The notes beneath the pieces were generated by a model that searched no databases, had not been told where the DNA came from, and saw only the letters and a list, made by a program, of their open reading frames with translations. Source: Pleurodeles waltl (Eukaryota; Chordata; Amphibia; Caudata; Salamandridae). From it: a DNA stretch of 64,000 nt. Of this stretch, positions 47,334-58,040 are shown piece by piece. The stretch lies in the NCBI RefSeq assembly GCF_031143425.1, contig NC_090445.1:1580044049-1580108048 (forward strand), given 5' to 3'. Every line of letters begins with the position of its first letter. The first letter of the stretch is position 1. Made by a program: the position numbers and the translations under genes.

Positions 47334-47672
47334 CTGTCTCCTTTGACCGGGACATACATTTTTCCAAAAATAGTATTCTTAAATGAAATTTCTGATTCAA
47401 AATAGCCCCTCAGCTGGATGGTTTGACCACCATACACTCCTGGGACAACATCTGGATCTTTTAGATGAAACTTATGACTTAAGTTTTTATCAACAAACTC
47501 ATTTGATATTAAAGTCAACCATGCATCTGAGTCAAATAATACTTCCACATCTTCATTTAAAATCGAAACAGTGTCCCTCGGATGACCTTTCTTCTGAGTA
47601 TTTGCCGAAATTGACAAAATACAATCTTCCACTACTTTCACAGATGCTTGACTTTTGCTCGACTTACAGCAC
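47334..47672 (-). pseudogene. Gypsy protease part
   Basis: The frame that follows gag (47,641 to the Harbinger border) encodes the start of the aspartic protease. The active site reads FDSDAWLTLIS where the family has D-S/T-G, so the glycine is replaced by aspartate (about 47,545). Further on, DVVPGVYGGQTIQLRG (about 47,440-47,395) is a typical gypsy protease flap region. The protein would cleave the Gag-Pol precursor. It is joined in frame to the RT part at 38,182 across the Harbinger. The glycine change probably made it inactive. Confidence 0.75.
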
Positions 47673-48441
47673 TTAGCAAGTGCCCCTTTTTATTACACAA
47701 CTTACAGAAACTATTGATAGCGGGACATTTCCTATAGGAAGCAAAGTGACCTGTATTCCCACAGCGGAAACATTTCAAATCCTTAGGTCTTGACCATTGT
47801 CCATGAGTCACTTTATCTTCTCCCTTCTCACCAGATGTTTCCTTACTTAAGTCTTCTTTTTTTGTGAAGATCTTGTTTACTGAATTATTCTTTCCTCTTT
47901 CTAACTCTTCCACACAAGCCAAGGTGTGTTGCACACTTTTAGCTAATACTATAACTTCTTGTAAAGATGGATCATCCATGCTCCATAGTTCCTGACGAAC
48001 CTTATCACTTGAGCATCTCAGCATAAATTGGTCTCTAATACGTTCCTCAATGGTTGCTCCAAACTTACAAGTAGATGCAAGTTTTCTCAAAGTTGTGATA
48101 TAATCTTCAATACTTTCTCCCGGTTGTTGCTCTCTCATACCAAAATGGTACCGTTCCAAAATAGTACCAACTTTTGGTAAATAGTGTAGATCCAACTTTT
48201 TCAGACAAACCTCAAATTTATTCAGGTGTGTTCCATCATCTACTGTGTCAGGTAAATTCTCAAAAATTTCTTGTCCTTCACATCCTAGACAATGCATCAA
48301 AAGAGCTGTTTTCCTTTCATTAGAAAGATTAGTTCCACACACTCTCGAATAATGTAAAAAGGTTTTTTTCCACTGAGGCCATTTTATAGGTGGTTCTCCC
48401 GGTATTGTCCAAAAAAATGGTGGAGGCGAGATGTTCTGCAT
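47673..48441 (-). pseudogene. Gypsy gag
   Basis: ATG at 48,441; about 256 codons. Capsid-like region with WPQWKKTFLHY (residues 21-31) and YHFGMREQQPGESIEDYI (about 98-115), a basic linker, then a zinc knuckle CFRCGNTGHFASYRKC (CX2CX4HX6C) and the start of a second knuckle CKLCNKKGH. A one-base frameshift near 47,672, inside the second knuckle, diverts the frame to a stop at 47,638; the other frame runs on into the protease. This may be a simple deletion rather than programmed frameshifting, since no slippery heptamer is evident. Gag forms the particle that packages the element's RNA. Confidence 0.85.
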
Positions 48442-49399
48442 ATTTTTCTCTTTTTTTATTTTTTAGATGTGCTCACAATTGAAGTATAGTTGCAAATTTA
48501 CTTTTATTATGAAACTTCCAATTGAGGTAAAATGACTATAATAATTTACTTATTTTCCCATACACTTCGTTGTGTGTCTTGCTAAACCTTCTGGTCTTTT
48601 TCTAAAGGATGTAGCCGTAACACGAGGTCGTGAACTTGTGTGGTAACTACAGAGTAAATGACTGCAGACGTTGAGATTATCAAATGAAGCCTTGTGAAAA
48701 ATTATATACACTGTTCAAGATTTATTCACAACGTTCCTGCGCTTGAAAACCACAGTACGGTATGTAATTAAAAGTCTTTTGCTTGTTTTCTTATCAGCAG
48801 CATGCGCGTGCAGCTTCCGTGAGCTCAGAGACAATGAGATATTATTTAAATGTGGCACGCGCTGCCAGGAAGTTTTTCGTCTGAATGACGAGCGCGGCCA
48901 GATGAAAAGAGACGCGCATGCAAATAAAATTGGTTGTGTTGACAACCAATACGCGCAGCACTGTCCTGTTTGAATACTGCACCAGTACGTGTAAAGATAA
49001 AAACAAAGACGCGCTTGTAAATTCAACTGGTTTTCCGGTTTGATTGATAAGCGCATAAATATTCAAACAAAGACGCGCTTGTAAATTCAACTGGTTTTCT
49101 GGTTTGATTGATGAGCGCATAAATATTCAAACAGATACACGCTTGTAAATATAACTGGATACGATGGAGAACGCGCACACTCCAAGGAAACGCTTGTCTC
49201 ACATGAAGAGAGAGAAGAAAAAAAAATTAGAGCAAACAAAGCGTTTAAATCCTGAGTGCTGCCAAATATTGAGAAGTGTATTAATTCTCACCGTCTTGAA
49301 TAGATTTGAAGAATAATAATTGAATTCCTGTATATACACCGAATAGTGTAAAGTCCAAAAGTTTGGTGTTAAGATACTCCTGCCCTTCTCGTCGCCACG
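48442..49399 (-). other. Gypsy 5' leader and primer binding site
   Basis: About 960 bp between gag and the 5' LTR, without coding content. Directly after the LTR on the minus strand comes CGTGGCGACGAGAAGGGCAGG (49,399-49,379), a TGGCGAC-type tRNA primer binding site. At 49,003-49,158 a 64-bp unit (GACGCGCTTGTAAATTCAAC start) is repeated about 2.4 times. Confidence 0.65.
49003..49158 (+). repeat. 64-bp tandem repeat in the gypsy leader
   Basis: GACGCGCTTGTAAATTCAAC at 49,008 and 49,072, and a variant (ACACGCTTGTAAATATAAC) at 49,136. The first two units differ at only a few positions. Confidence 0.88.
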
Positions 49400-49547
49400 T
49401 GTAATAAGGAAGTAATCCTGATAGTACTGGAAGCAGGTTCTTTTAATAGGAGTATCTTAGCCACAGCCAGTAGAGGACACAACAACAGTCAGCTCATCAA
49501 CAGCTCCCTCAGAACCTCTCTCCCCAACACTCTACTCTGATGTCGAA
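49400..49547 (-). repeat. Gypsy 5' LTR, incomplete
   Basis: 148 bp matching 35,027-35,174; the homology stops at 49,547 after GATGTCGAA, where the 3' end of a LINE begins. The missing 60 bp are not found beyond the far end of that LINE, so they were probably deleted. Confidence 0.85.
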
Positions 49548-49703
49548 TATATAACTTTATTCGGTATGAAAAAATTGATCCATTACAATTAATATTCTCC
49601 AATACATTTGTTAAAAATAGCAATAAAACCATAAATAATAAGAACACCCATCAGGAATAAAAAACATATATAACACATACATAGAAGCAATAAAATAGAA
49701 ATT

Positions 49704-51648
49704 TCATTCTAAAAACTCCACATTATTACGCCAAGTAATAGCTCCCTTCAGGAATGATCCCAGCCCCTTCCACACCAATACATCTGAGGCCATCTGCAAC
49801 CACATAAAAGCAGGACGATATTGCACAAAACCCTTGGGCCTTAGAAGAGGTAATAAAAAACGAGTTCTGAATGGTGCATAAAAAACACAAAACAAAGTAA
49901 AATGGGGCAAGGTCTGTTGGGACACCCCATCACAGGGGCAGGGTCTAATACATTTGTCCCCATACTGGCCTAACGGGAAACACAGATTACTTCTGATGAT
50001 CCCCAAGCGGAAACGGGTTATGAGAGACCTTTCCCTCACATCCTTTATCTCTAAGAGATAGCGCTCAGGACCTACCCACATCTTTAGCATAATGAAATCC
50101 CTGATCGATTTTTTACCTAAGGCCTCCCCCTCCCTCCTGCTCTTCTGGATTCTTAAAAAATTCTCCTTAACCCATTTCTTATCACAGCTAATCAGGCCTT
50201 CGGGATGATCAACCAGTTCAGGCCACCCCAAATCACGAGCCAACTTCCTTATGTGCATCAACCAGGGAATATTCTTTGCATTATCACAAGCCAGACAATC
50301 CTTTAAAATATCCCTATTCAGAGTGGCATGTTCGTTAGTCCAAATTGAGATCCATAGCAGAAGGGGAGCCAACTGAATAGTGTCCTGCACAAACTCCAGC
50401 TCCAGCTCCAAATGGAGGCTAAAACCAGGGATATTTTGTCCAACTCCCAATAGCCTTCTACAGAACTGATTTTCTTCCACCGTAAGGGCTTGGGAGTCCC
50501 TATACCCCCAAAGTGCAGCACCGTACAGCAGAACAGGGAGGCATTTCCGCCTATAAATTTCAAGCAAAGGCTTGATAGGTTTACTGCCTACCCTTACAGC
50601 AAAGTCAAAAGTCTTGCCAACAGCTGCATGAAAAAGTGCACCCCTTCTGGCAATACAGGGTTTCCAAGATCCTTTCTCATCAAAAAAAATCCCTAGGTAT
50701 GGAAACTCATGGACCCTGCTAATAATTTGATCCTCCACCCTTAGCTCCCCCACCCTACTCAAGGGTCTTCCACACACCATAAAATGAGATTTCTTAAAAT
50801 TGACCTCTAAACCCAAAGCTGACATAAAGGAGGTATAAGCTCTAACTATTTCCCGGAGACCATTCATAGTACGGGCCATGAGGACTGCGTCATCCGCGTA
50901 CGTCAGCACAGGGATATCAGTACCATTCACCTTTGGAACATCCCTACAATGTTTCATCAGAAAATCAGACAGTCCATTTGTATATAGAAGGAACAAAGTA
51001 GGAGCCAGAACACACCCCTGGTGTACACCCCTTGAAAGCTTAAAGGCCTCTGAGCATTCCCCATTCGACCCCACCCTCACATTTGCAACCGTCCCAGAAT
51101 GTAGACATCGGAGCAACTCTACAATATTAGGATCCAGCCCTAGCTGATTTAACCTTTCCCATAATATAGACCGGTTCACCTTATCGAAGGCACAGCTGAG
51201 ATCCATAAAAGCAAGATAGAGCGTATCTTTCCTTGCCTGCGTGTATTTGCCGATCAGCATCAATAAGTTGAGACATTGATCTTGCGTGCCAAGGCCTTCC
51301 CTAAAACCATACTGGTCCCGGCTTAAGATATCATTCCCTACCATCCAGGACTCCAGGCGCCTTAAAATAATCCGTCCCAGTATCTTCGCCGAAGAGTCCA
51401 GTAGAGAAATAGGGCGGTAGGCCCTTTTTAAACACTGGGACAATACATGCCAGTCTCCAAGAGGCAGGGGTACCCACAGTAACTGCTGCATTAAGGACAT
51501 TTAAGAGAACAGGTGCCCATAACTGGGGGTTCGCTTTATACAAGTCCATAGGGATCGAATCCGGGCCCGGAACTTTATTGCTCGCACTACACTGTATCGC
51601 ATCCATAACCTCCTGAAGCAAAAACCTAATTGCTAGGTTGGGAGCCAT
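49704..51648 (-). pseudogene. LINE reverse transcriptase (ORF2 C-terminal half)
   Basis: Two frames joined by one frameshift near 51,425. The first (51,648-51,331) holds the RT entry motif SASNKVPGPDSIPMDLYK. The second (51,500-49,704, 598 codons) holds YRPISLLDSSAKILGR, LAFMDLSCAFDKV (first catalytic D at residue 100), GVHQGCVLAPTLFLLYTNGL and YADD at residues 201-204. After the thumb (YLGIFFDEKGSWKP) comes a long C-terminal domain with a Cys/His motif, PCPCDGVSQQTLPHFTLFC (about residues 523-541). Function: reverse transcription at the nicked target. All catalytic aspartates are present; the lesion is the single frameshift plus those upstream. Confidence 0.85.
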
Positions 51649-51689
51649 CTAATACTCGTTCTCCCGGTGATTTCTTAGGGGAGAACCCT

Positions 51690-53000
51690 AAAAAATACTA
51701 CAAAAGTGAGCTACCCGTGCTTCCGGGGCGATGTTACAGCCAAGGCCCTCAGATGTATCTGTTCCAAAGGAACCTCTATTTACCACTTTCCAGAACAGGC
51801 CAGGATCCTTCAGAGGTATGGCACGTTCTAACTCTTCCCAGGCTTTATCTTTATGTTTTATCTTACTATCCCTCAAGGCCCTCTTATATTTCAATCTAGC
51901 TTCTTTTACGAGGACCCAATCTCTAGGATATTTCTTAGTAGCCATCTTCAGGTTTGCCCTTGCAACATAGCAGGTCTTATCATACCAACCACAATTACGT
52001 TTGCTAGGTTGGCTACCGACTGAAAAAAGGCAGTCTCTCACTGCTGCATTTACTACTGTTATTGCATTCATAACAGTCTTAGGATTAGGAGCCTCTATCA
52101 AGAGTGTGTCCATAAATAAATGTAAATTTTCCCCCACCACCCTTTCTACAACTTTTAAGGAATCCACTTGTTTCTACCCAAGCCGCCTACCCTGGTCCTT
52201 TATCTCCACTACTACTGGCCTACCTCGTCCTAATTTTCATAGGGCCCCAGGGAGTTTAAAGGATACTATAAGGGGATTATGATCACTGAAACTCTCCCCC
52301 AGCACCTCCCCCCCAATCACCAGGTCTTTCAAAGGTGGAGACATAAAAATATAGTCAATAGTGGATTCAGATCCTCTTCCCACATAGGTTGGGAGTTGAT
52401 GAGTGCCTACGGCTTCTATATCACACAAATTCAGAAGGGCCCATCTTCCTGAGTTCCTTGATTAGAACCCTGCCTCTGGAGTCCTGCAGACCATCCACTG
52501 AATTATCCTCGTAGTCAAAGATAAAGGGATTAACCACAGTGCTGAGCCTCCCCAGCTTGGCATTAAAGTCTCCAGAGACAATAGCACAGAATTCTAACCC
52601 TATCTCCTCCATTCTGTGTTTCAAAACCTGAAAAACTGAAAACAGGGCCCCAATTTGGCACCCCACATCCCACACAGCATTTTAAAAGTTAAAGAGTAAG
52701 ATATTCAAATTATTAGAGAAAATTACCCATACCAGCAATATACCTTGGTGATTGCAGTTAATTTGAAAAGCACCCACTATTTTAGAGAGGCGGATTAGGG
52801 AAACCAAGCCACCTTTTGAGCGGCCACCAGGAGACTTCACAGCTGGAATTGCAAATCTGTTATACCCATCCCACACAGATACCCCTCTGACCAGGTTTCC
52901 TGAAGCATGATCACATCAAAAGTAGTCACACACCTAATCCACGCCTGGTCAGATAACTTAGCATCATAGCCCGCAATATTCCATGAGATAAGCTTACACT
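51690..53000 (-). pseudogene. LINE endonuclease and linker (ORF2 N-terminal half)
   Basis: An apurinic-type endonuclease in several frames: LISWNIAGYDAKLSDQAW followed by VIMLQETW (about 53,000-52,895), KSPGGRSKGGLVSLIR (about 52,835-52,790), CAIVSGDFNAKLG (about 52,600-52,560) and ESFSDHNPLIV (about 52,295-52,260). These correspond to the metal-binding N, E, D-N and terminal D-H residues. The linker frame 52,167-51,688 (GWYDKTCYVARANLK, YKRALRDSKI) leads to the RT. At least three frameshifts break the domain. Confidence 0.75.
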
Positions 53001-53009
53001 GTGGGGGCA

Positions 53010-54378
53010 CCTCTTCCCGTATAGCCAGGGTCTTGGCGCATTGTCAGTCCACCCCTTCCAAGGATAAATTACTGTTAGAGACAGTTCTTCTGCTGGTTGC
53101 CCGGTGACTATTTTGACCCAGGGGGGAAACGTACCAGAACCTGGAGACACCCCAGCACTCAATCGCATGTGGTCATAAAAATAACTGAAAGGGACCATAT
53201 CAATTGCACCAACTCTAAATACAGCAGCAGGGCGGTAGGTAGAAAGGAGCCTTTGACTCAGGGCTGGGTATCTAACATTTATAATAATACAATCTTCATC
53301 CCCCACCTTTTTTTTGGGCCCAACCCATCCAATTCTTCTGGCAAACAAAATATCATTGAATTCCTTGCATGAGAAATCACAGTTCTTACTCAACCAATAT
53401 CCAGCTTTATTTGTGAGTTGGGCCGTGGACTCAGTTACCCCGGGGGCAAGAGCAGGTACATTCGTCAACACCACCACATAAGGGGCACAAGCTGGGGGGA
53501 GACCCAAACAGGTCAATGCAGGCCTGGCCGTCGGGAGATTCAGATTATTATTCCCAACCAGCTGTTGGTCAGCCCCCCCCGTTACCACAAATTCAGGATC
53601 AGGCTGCCTACTACAGCTAGGCCTATTGATAATCCTATCCGCCCTTAATATAGAAGTCGGTGCAGCCGACACAATCTCAGCATGAGCGCCCTGTCCCCCA
53701 GAATTTCCAGAATTAACCAATAACTGAGATGATTTTCCCAGAGGCCCCAATGGCCCGCAGCGTCCTCCAGCAGGAGCAGCTCGTCACAGGGATGGGATCG
53801 CCTGGTCGGGGCCACACATCCACCTACACAGTGCTTCCCCTGGTTTCCTTGCACCGATATCAAAGAAACTGCCTTTTCTATGGCCGATAGTTTCGCCACA
53901 ACAGGGGATAAAATCTCCTGGATCATTTCACGAAATTTTGACAATAAAATAGTAACATCACAACCCAGCTGCTGGCAAGGTGCAGGGTCACTACTTGTAC
54001 CCTTAGGGAGTTCCAAGGGGAGTGTTTTCGGCTTGAGGATTGATTTCTTTAAGACCTTTTTTTTTCTCGGGGGGGACTACATTTATCCAGGGGGGAAGCG
54101 GGGGGAGAAGATAATAAAAGTCTTTTACTCCTTCTGGAAGGTCCTTGGCCACCAGCACCCTCTGTTGTCTCAATTAGCTCAATTTGAGCAGGCTCAGCAG
54201 CAACCATAACAGTACTTTGGTCTCCCCCCGGATAAGTTACCTCCACACCCACAACCTCACGAGGACCACTATCTAATGGGGCCAGATGCCAGTCCTCCAG
54301 TTCCATGGATAACCTCCTCTCTGCCAAGTCAATCTCCTTCGTTACAACCCCGACAGCTCTTGCGAGGAAGGAGTCCAA
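53010..54378 (-). pseudogene. LINE ORF1-like region
   Basis: Frames 54,378-54,049 (acidic, with SRRSKRLLLSSPPASP basic/serine stretch), 54,016-53,645 (a coiled-coil-like IQEILSPVVAKLSAIEKAV) and 53,750-52,926 (GYWLSKNCDFSCKEFNDILF and IINVRYPALSQRLLSTYRP) together give about 440 codons upstream of the endonuclease. I do not recognise a named domain; the position before ORF2 and the coiled coil suggest the LINE's ORF1 (RNA-binding partner). Two or more frameshifts. Confidence 0.5.
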
Positions 54379-54439
54379 TGTGGTGGTGCCATATATTTCC
54401 CAGGTTATAATGATTTGGCTATCTTTTAAATGTCTTTAA

Positions 54440-55560
54440 GAGTTTTTCATAGAATGTTAATGGATTAAGCTCCCCTATGAAGTGTTAGAGAGTTTTGATT
54501 CATATTTCCCAGCTAAATGGTGATATTGTTTTATTGCAAGATGCTCATATGCCTTGCAAAGAAACTTTTAAACTTAAAATACAATGGGCTGGCCACATTT
54601 TTGCTTCCCCAGGTAAAGGGAAACGCAATGGAGTGGCTATTTTATGTCACAAATCCTTAGACATTGAAGTCTTTTCTCAAGATTCTGATTCTATGGGAAG
54701 ATGGGTTACTGCATCCATGACTAACAATAAATTACAAATAACTAGTTTTAATGTTTATGCACCCACTAGCCCAGGCAAGGCTTTCTGGCCTGAGGTGTTA
54801 TCTAAACTGATGTCATTAAATGACGAATATCTAATTGTTGGTGATTGTATTATGGTTATGGACTCTTTTATTGATCGACATTCTAAATCCAAATTTATCC
54901 CTTCACACATTCATTTCCAATTTGCTTCTATTATAAAACAGAGATCCCTCATTGTTGCTTGGAGACTCTGTCAACATTTCCTCCAAGAATACACTTTTTT
55001 TCTCTCCCACACAATCTTCCAAATCTTGAATTGATTATTGTTTTGTTTCAAAATCACTTGCACAGCACAATAAACACTCAGATATTGACTCCACATTAAT
55101 CTCAGACCATGCTCCTGTTACTCTAGCTTTAGATCTTCCTCCATCTACTCCTGGCACTAGAAGATGGAGATTTATTGACTCCCTTCTTTTAGACCCCATT
55201 TTTACAAAAAAAGAATTTGCTAATTTTGTAAAAGCCTTTTTTTCATGAAAATGAGATACTGGATGTCTCCCCCAAAATATAACGGACAATTTTAAGGCTG
55301 CTTCTAGAGACTTCGTCATTTTATCTGCAGCCCACTAAAAGAAGTCCTCTCCAATAAATGAAAGTTATTTATGAATCGTATAACACAATTAGAACATTCT
55401 TATCACTTGTCAAATTCTAAAAATTGTATTGAAGAGTTATTTAAAAATACATTTGCTTTTAATAAGATTTCCACAGAGAATGCCAACTCATATCTCCTTA
55501 AAGCTAGTGCTAAATATTATGGAGGACAAAAACCACCTCCATAAGAGACAAGAGGTTCCT
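54440..55560 (+). pseudogene. L1 ORF2, 5' part (copy 3)
   Basis: Plus-strand L1 endonuclease. Starts around 54,447 with a SxNVNGLSSPMK-type N-terminus containing a stop, then HISQLNGDIVLLQDAHMPCK (about 54,501-54,560), ASPGKGKRNGVAILCHKSL (about 54,609-54,660), SFNVYAPTSPGKAFW (about 54,747-54,790) and LIVGDCIMVMDS (about 54,831-54,866; GDFN-type motif altered to GDCI). Around 55,098 SDHAPVTLALDL is the terminal D-H motif. After about 55,560 the RT is missing. Same lineage as ORF1 at 33.4 kb, so the two halves were one element before the nested insertions. Confidence 0.75.
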
Positions 55561-55870
55561 AAATCTCCATGACCCTTTGTTACCACTATGGATAATTGAT
55601 ATAACCTGCTGATTTTTTGTCACACTCTCATGCTTAGATCTTTCGCGATTAAATTATACCTTTGTAACTTTGTTATGATAGAATTAAATGATGTTAATTT
55701 TCTCTCTTATTTTCTTCCTTCCTTTATGTTTCCCTACTCTATAAATATTTTGTAAACATTAATTTATTCTCTAATACTTGCCATTTCAGAATGCATGTAT
55801 TTACTTATATGTTATCTATTATGCTAACTCAAATATTAAACAAACTTTATCTTTTTAAATTAAAAAGAAG
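55561..55870 (+). other. Probable L1 copy 3 3' untranslated region
   Basis: AT-rich, no coding frame. The sequence jumps from the end of the endonuclease/linker to this stretch without an RT domain, so the copy has lost most of ORF2 by internal deletion. The end near 55,865 is only approximate. Confidence 0.4.
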
Positions 55871-57600
55871 ATCTTGTATATGTATAAGGAAAATGGCATA
55901 CAGGTATCCTTTACAAACACATTTATTTTGGATTCACCAGACTGCAGAGAGTCTTTGATGGTCGCACCAGCACATCTGATGCATAGTGATACAGAGTGGG
56001 AGAAGAAAATGAATCAGTTTGAGGAAATAAATTCATTTTATAAAGCAGTTGGAGCCTGAGGAATACCACAGACTTTGGTGAGAGTTAAATCTCCTCACAT
56101 AGCTTCTTGTACAAGTATGCATTGACTAAATAAATAAGAATGGCTGCTAGGAGGACCCTGATGCGCCCCGCAAGAAGTGGATCAGAGCCGGGGCTTGGCA
56201 GTGTCAAGCTGGAGGAGTGACTTTAGTTGGTGCTGGATTGTACTCTCTACCTAGACCTGCCCAAGGGCACTGTCTACCAGGTTCCGAGCTCCCTGCCCTA
56301 ACTGTTGCCAGCTGCTCGCTACCCTCTTTCTGAATCATTACCACCCAGAGATGGTGACCCCTTTACCCTTCACACCTGAAAGTATTGATTGAATTGCCAC
56401 ACACAGTATTGACTGCTGTCTCATGGCCACCCAAAGGTACTGACACCTTCACTGTTTCCACCCGAGAGTATCTATTCCATTACCACCACCAGATACTCCT
56501 TTTCCACATCCTGGCCCCATTAAACCCCCAGGCCCTGCCCCCCAAACCTGAACCATCATCACAATGTACATGCCATACTTCCCAATGATTGTCACTCCAA
56601 TTTTTGCTGCCAACCCCAAACATTACTATCCACAGTCACTTGGTTTTCTCTCCCTCGAATAATACTACCACAGTTACTGAGCCACCCTGAACCATCACCA
56701 TCTTAGGCACTGATACCACCCCCACCCAGTGTGTATTCACACACTCATTCTCTGAACGATTACTGCCCTCATGTATTGAGCATCTTCCCAACCTCTTTGA
56801 CACTGTTACTGATCAAACTCCCTCCCCCTTTCCAGGATATCACTTCTACCACTTTCACCATTTAGTCTTTATCCTACCCTAATCCATGGATTATCTGCCT
56901 CTTGCTCATTTGTTCACTTGACTTCAGCTCATTCATCAAACCCTTTCACTTTTCCTGATGCCCAAAGCTACTGTTTGGCTTACTGTGGCTGTTCAAGTTT
57001 TATAGGGAGAAAGCATCCAATGTAAACAAATAGTTGAGTTATCACAGTGACTGGCACCCACTGGGATGGCAGTGTCTTGGCATCTAGAAACATAGCAGAG
57101 AAATGGTGAAATGTACAGTGCTGACAAATAATGGTGGATGATCGATGTCTCTTTGATAATGCACCCCTTCACACTAGCAGCTTACTGTGCCTAGTGTGTT
57201 TAATGCCAAGCCAACATGTGACTGTTCTTGTTGCTTGTTTGTTAATGCTACCAGTGTGAGAAATTGTGCAGTTATTAGTGGTTTGAGCTCTGAGCTATAA
57301 TTACTATACTCTTTGAGAGCCTCATTTGACCTTCAAGAGATTTCATACATCTTCATCCATGTGCTTGCATTTCTTTTATTTCCTTACGTAGGGATGTTTG
57401 TGAATTAACATAGTCTATGCTACTCAGCCAGACACAGCTTTTGTTTAGTGGACCCCTCAGAGGAGGATAGTCTCTAGTCCTGGAGCAATCAAAACAGAGG
57501 CACTAAGGGGTGTGAATGTTCAGCACATATCAGCCATCACAGCAACTGAAAGTGAGATCAGGGAAGCCAAATGTCTAGGTCTCTACTATAGACACCTATC
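55871..57600. other. No gene recognised
   Basis: No domain in any frame above 60 codons. Around 56,380-56,870 the sequence is rich in CACC and ATTACC words without clear periodicity. No terminal repeats or target duplications found. Confidence 0.45.
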
Positions 57601-57639
57601 ACCTTGTTATGTTATTTTATGTGTATTTTTAACCCACAC

Positions 57640-58040
57640 AATCACTGTGAGCTTACCCTGGTGCTAAGTAGTTGTGTGTGCTTAGCTTTGCCTATGGCCA
57701 GTTGGTTAACTGAAAAGCCAGGTCTTCAGCTTCTTGTAAAATTCAAGAAGAGACGAGAAGGCTCTGATATGGAGTGGAAGGCCCTTCAATGCTTTAGGAG
57801 TAATGTAAGGAAACACCAGTCCTCCGATTCTGATTTTGTGTATGTGTAGGAAGTGTGCGAGTAGGGGTCCTGGGGAGCAGAGGTGTCTGGGTGGTTGGTG
57901 GAAGAAAATGCATCTGTTCAGTTTTGAGTTGTGTAGTGCCTTGAATGTGTGTGTATTAGGAGTATGAATTTAGCACATTTGTGTTTTGGGAGCTAGTTGA
58001 GTTCCTTGAGGTGTGGTCTGATATGAGTTCTGTGTGCCTT
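57640..58040 (-). pseudogene. L2/CR1-like LINE, RT C-terminal scrap
   Basis: On the minus strand, 58,030-57,950 reads THIRPHLKEL..LP, which aligns with the S-H-I-(S/T)-P-L/H-L-x-x-L-H-W-L-P motif near the C-terminus of L2/CR1-type reverse transcriptases. The left end (57,720-57,760, plus strand AGCCAGGTCTTCAGCTTCTTG-like) corresponds to the antisense of the final K-x-L-K-T-W/H-L-F motif. Stops and frame changes are frequent. This is a 5'-truncated, old copy. Confidence 0.5.

Larger units (their letters stand above)
35027..49547 (-). mobile_element. Ty3/gypsy LTR retrotransposon, split by Harbinger
   Basis: A minus-strand LTR retrotransposon with 3' LTR (35,027-35,234), polypurine tract, pol (about 35,450-38,182 and 47,334-47,672), gag (47,673-48,441), a leader of about 960 bp and a 5' LTR of which 148 bp remain (49,400-49,547). 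Domain order protease, RT, RNase H, integrase places it in Ty3/gypsy. Without the 9.15-kb Harbinger it would be about 5.4 kb. The frame runs on correctly across the Harbinger site once the insert and one CTG are removed. Breaks: nonsense codons at 37,015 and 35,581, a frameshift at the gag end, and a changed protease active site. Confidence 0.9.
49548..54390 (-). mobile_element. APE-type LINE of unassigned clade
   Basis: A minus-strand non-LTR retrotransposon. From its 5' side: ORF1-like region (54,378 to about 53,010), endonuclease (about 53,000-52,240), linker (52,167-51,690) and RT with a C-terminal domain (51,648-49,704). The 3' untranslated region is only about 150 bp and ends in ACCGAATAAAGTTATATA. 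Length about 4.85 kb. The RT frame is long and well preserved, but ORF1, the endonuclease and the first RT block have frameshifts. It lies in the gypsy 5' LTR and its right end meets L1 copy 3. The clade is not L1; features suggest a CR1/I-like group. Confidence 0.8.

Noticed and set aside
49704..51500. 598-codon frame as a host gene
   Set aside because: It carries the full set of non-LTR reverse transcriptase motifs and an upstream endonuclease.
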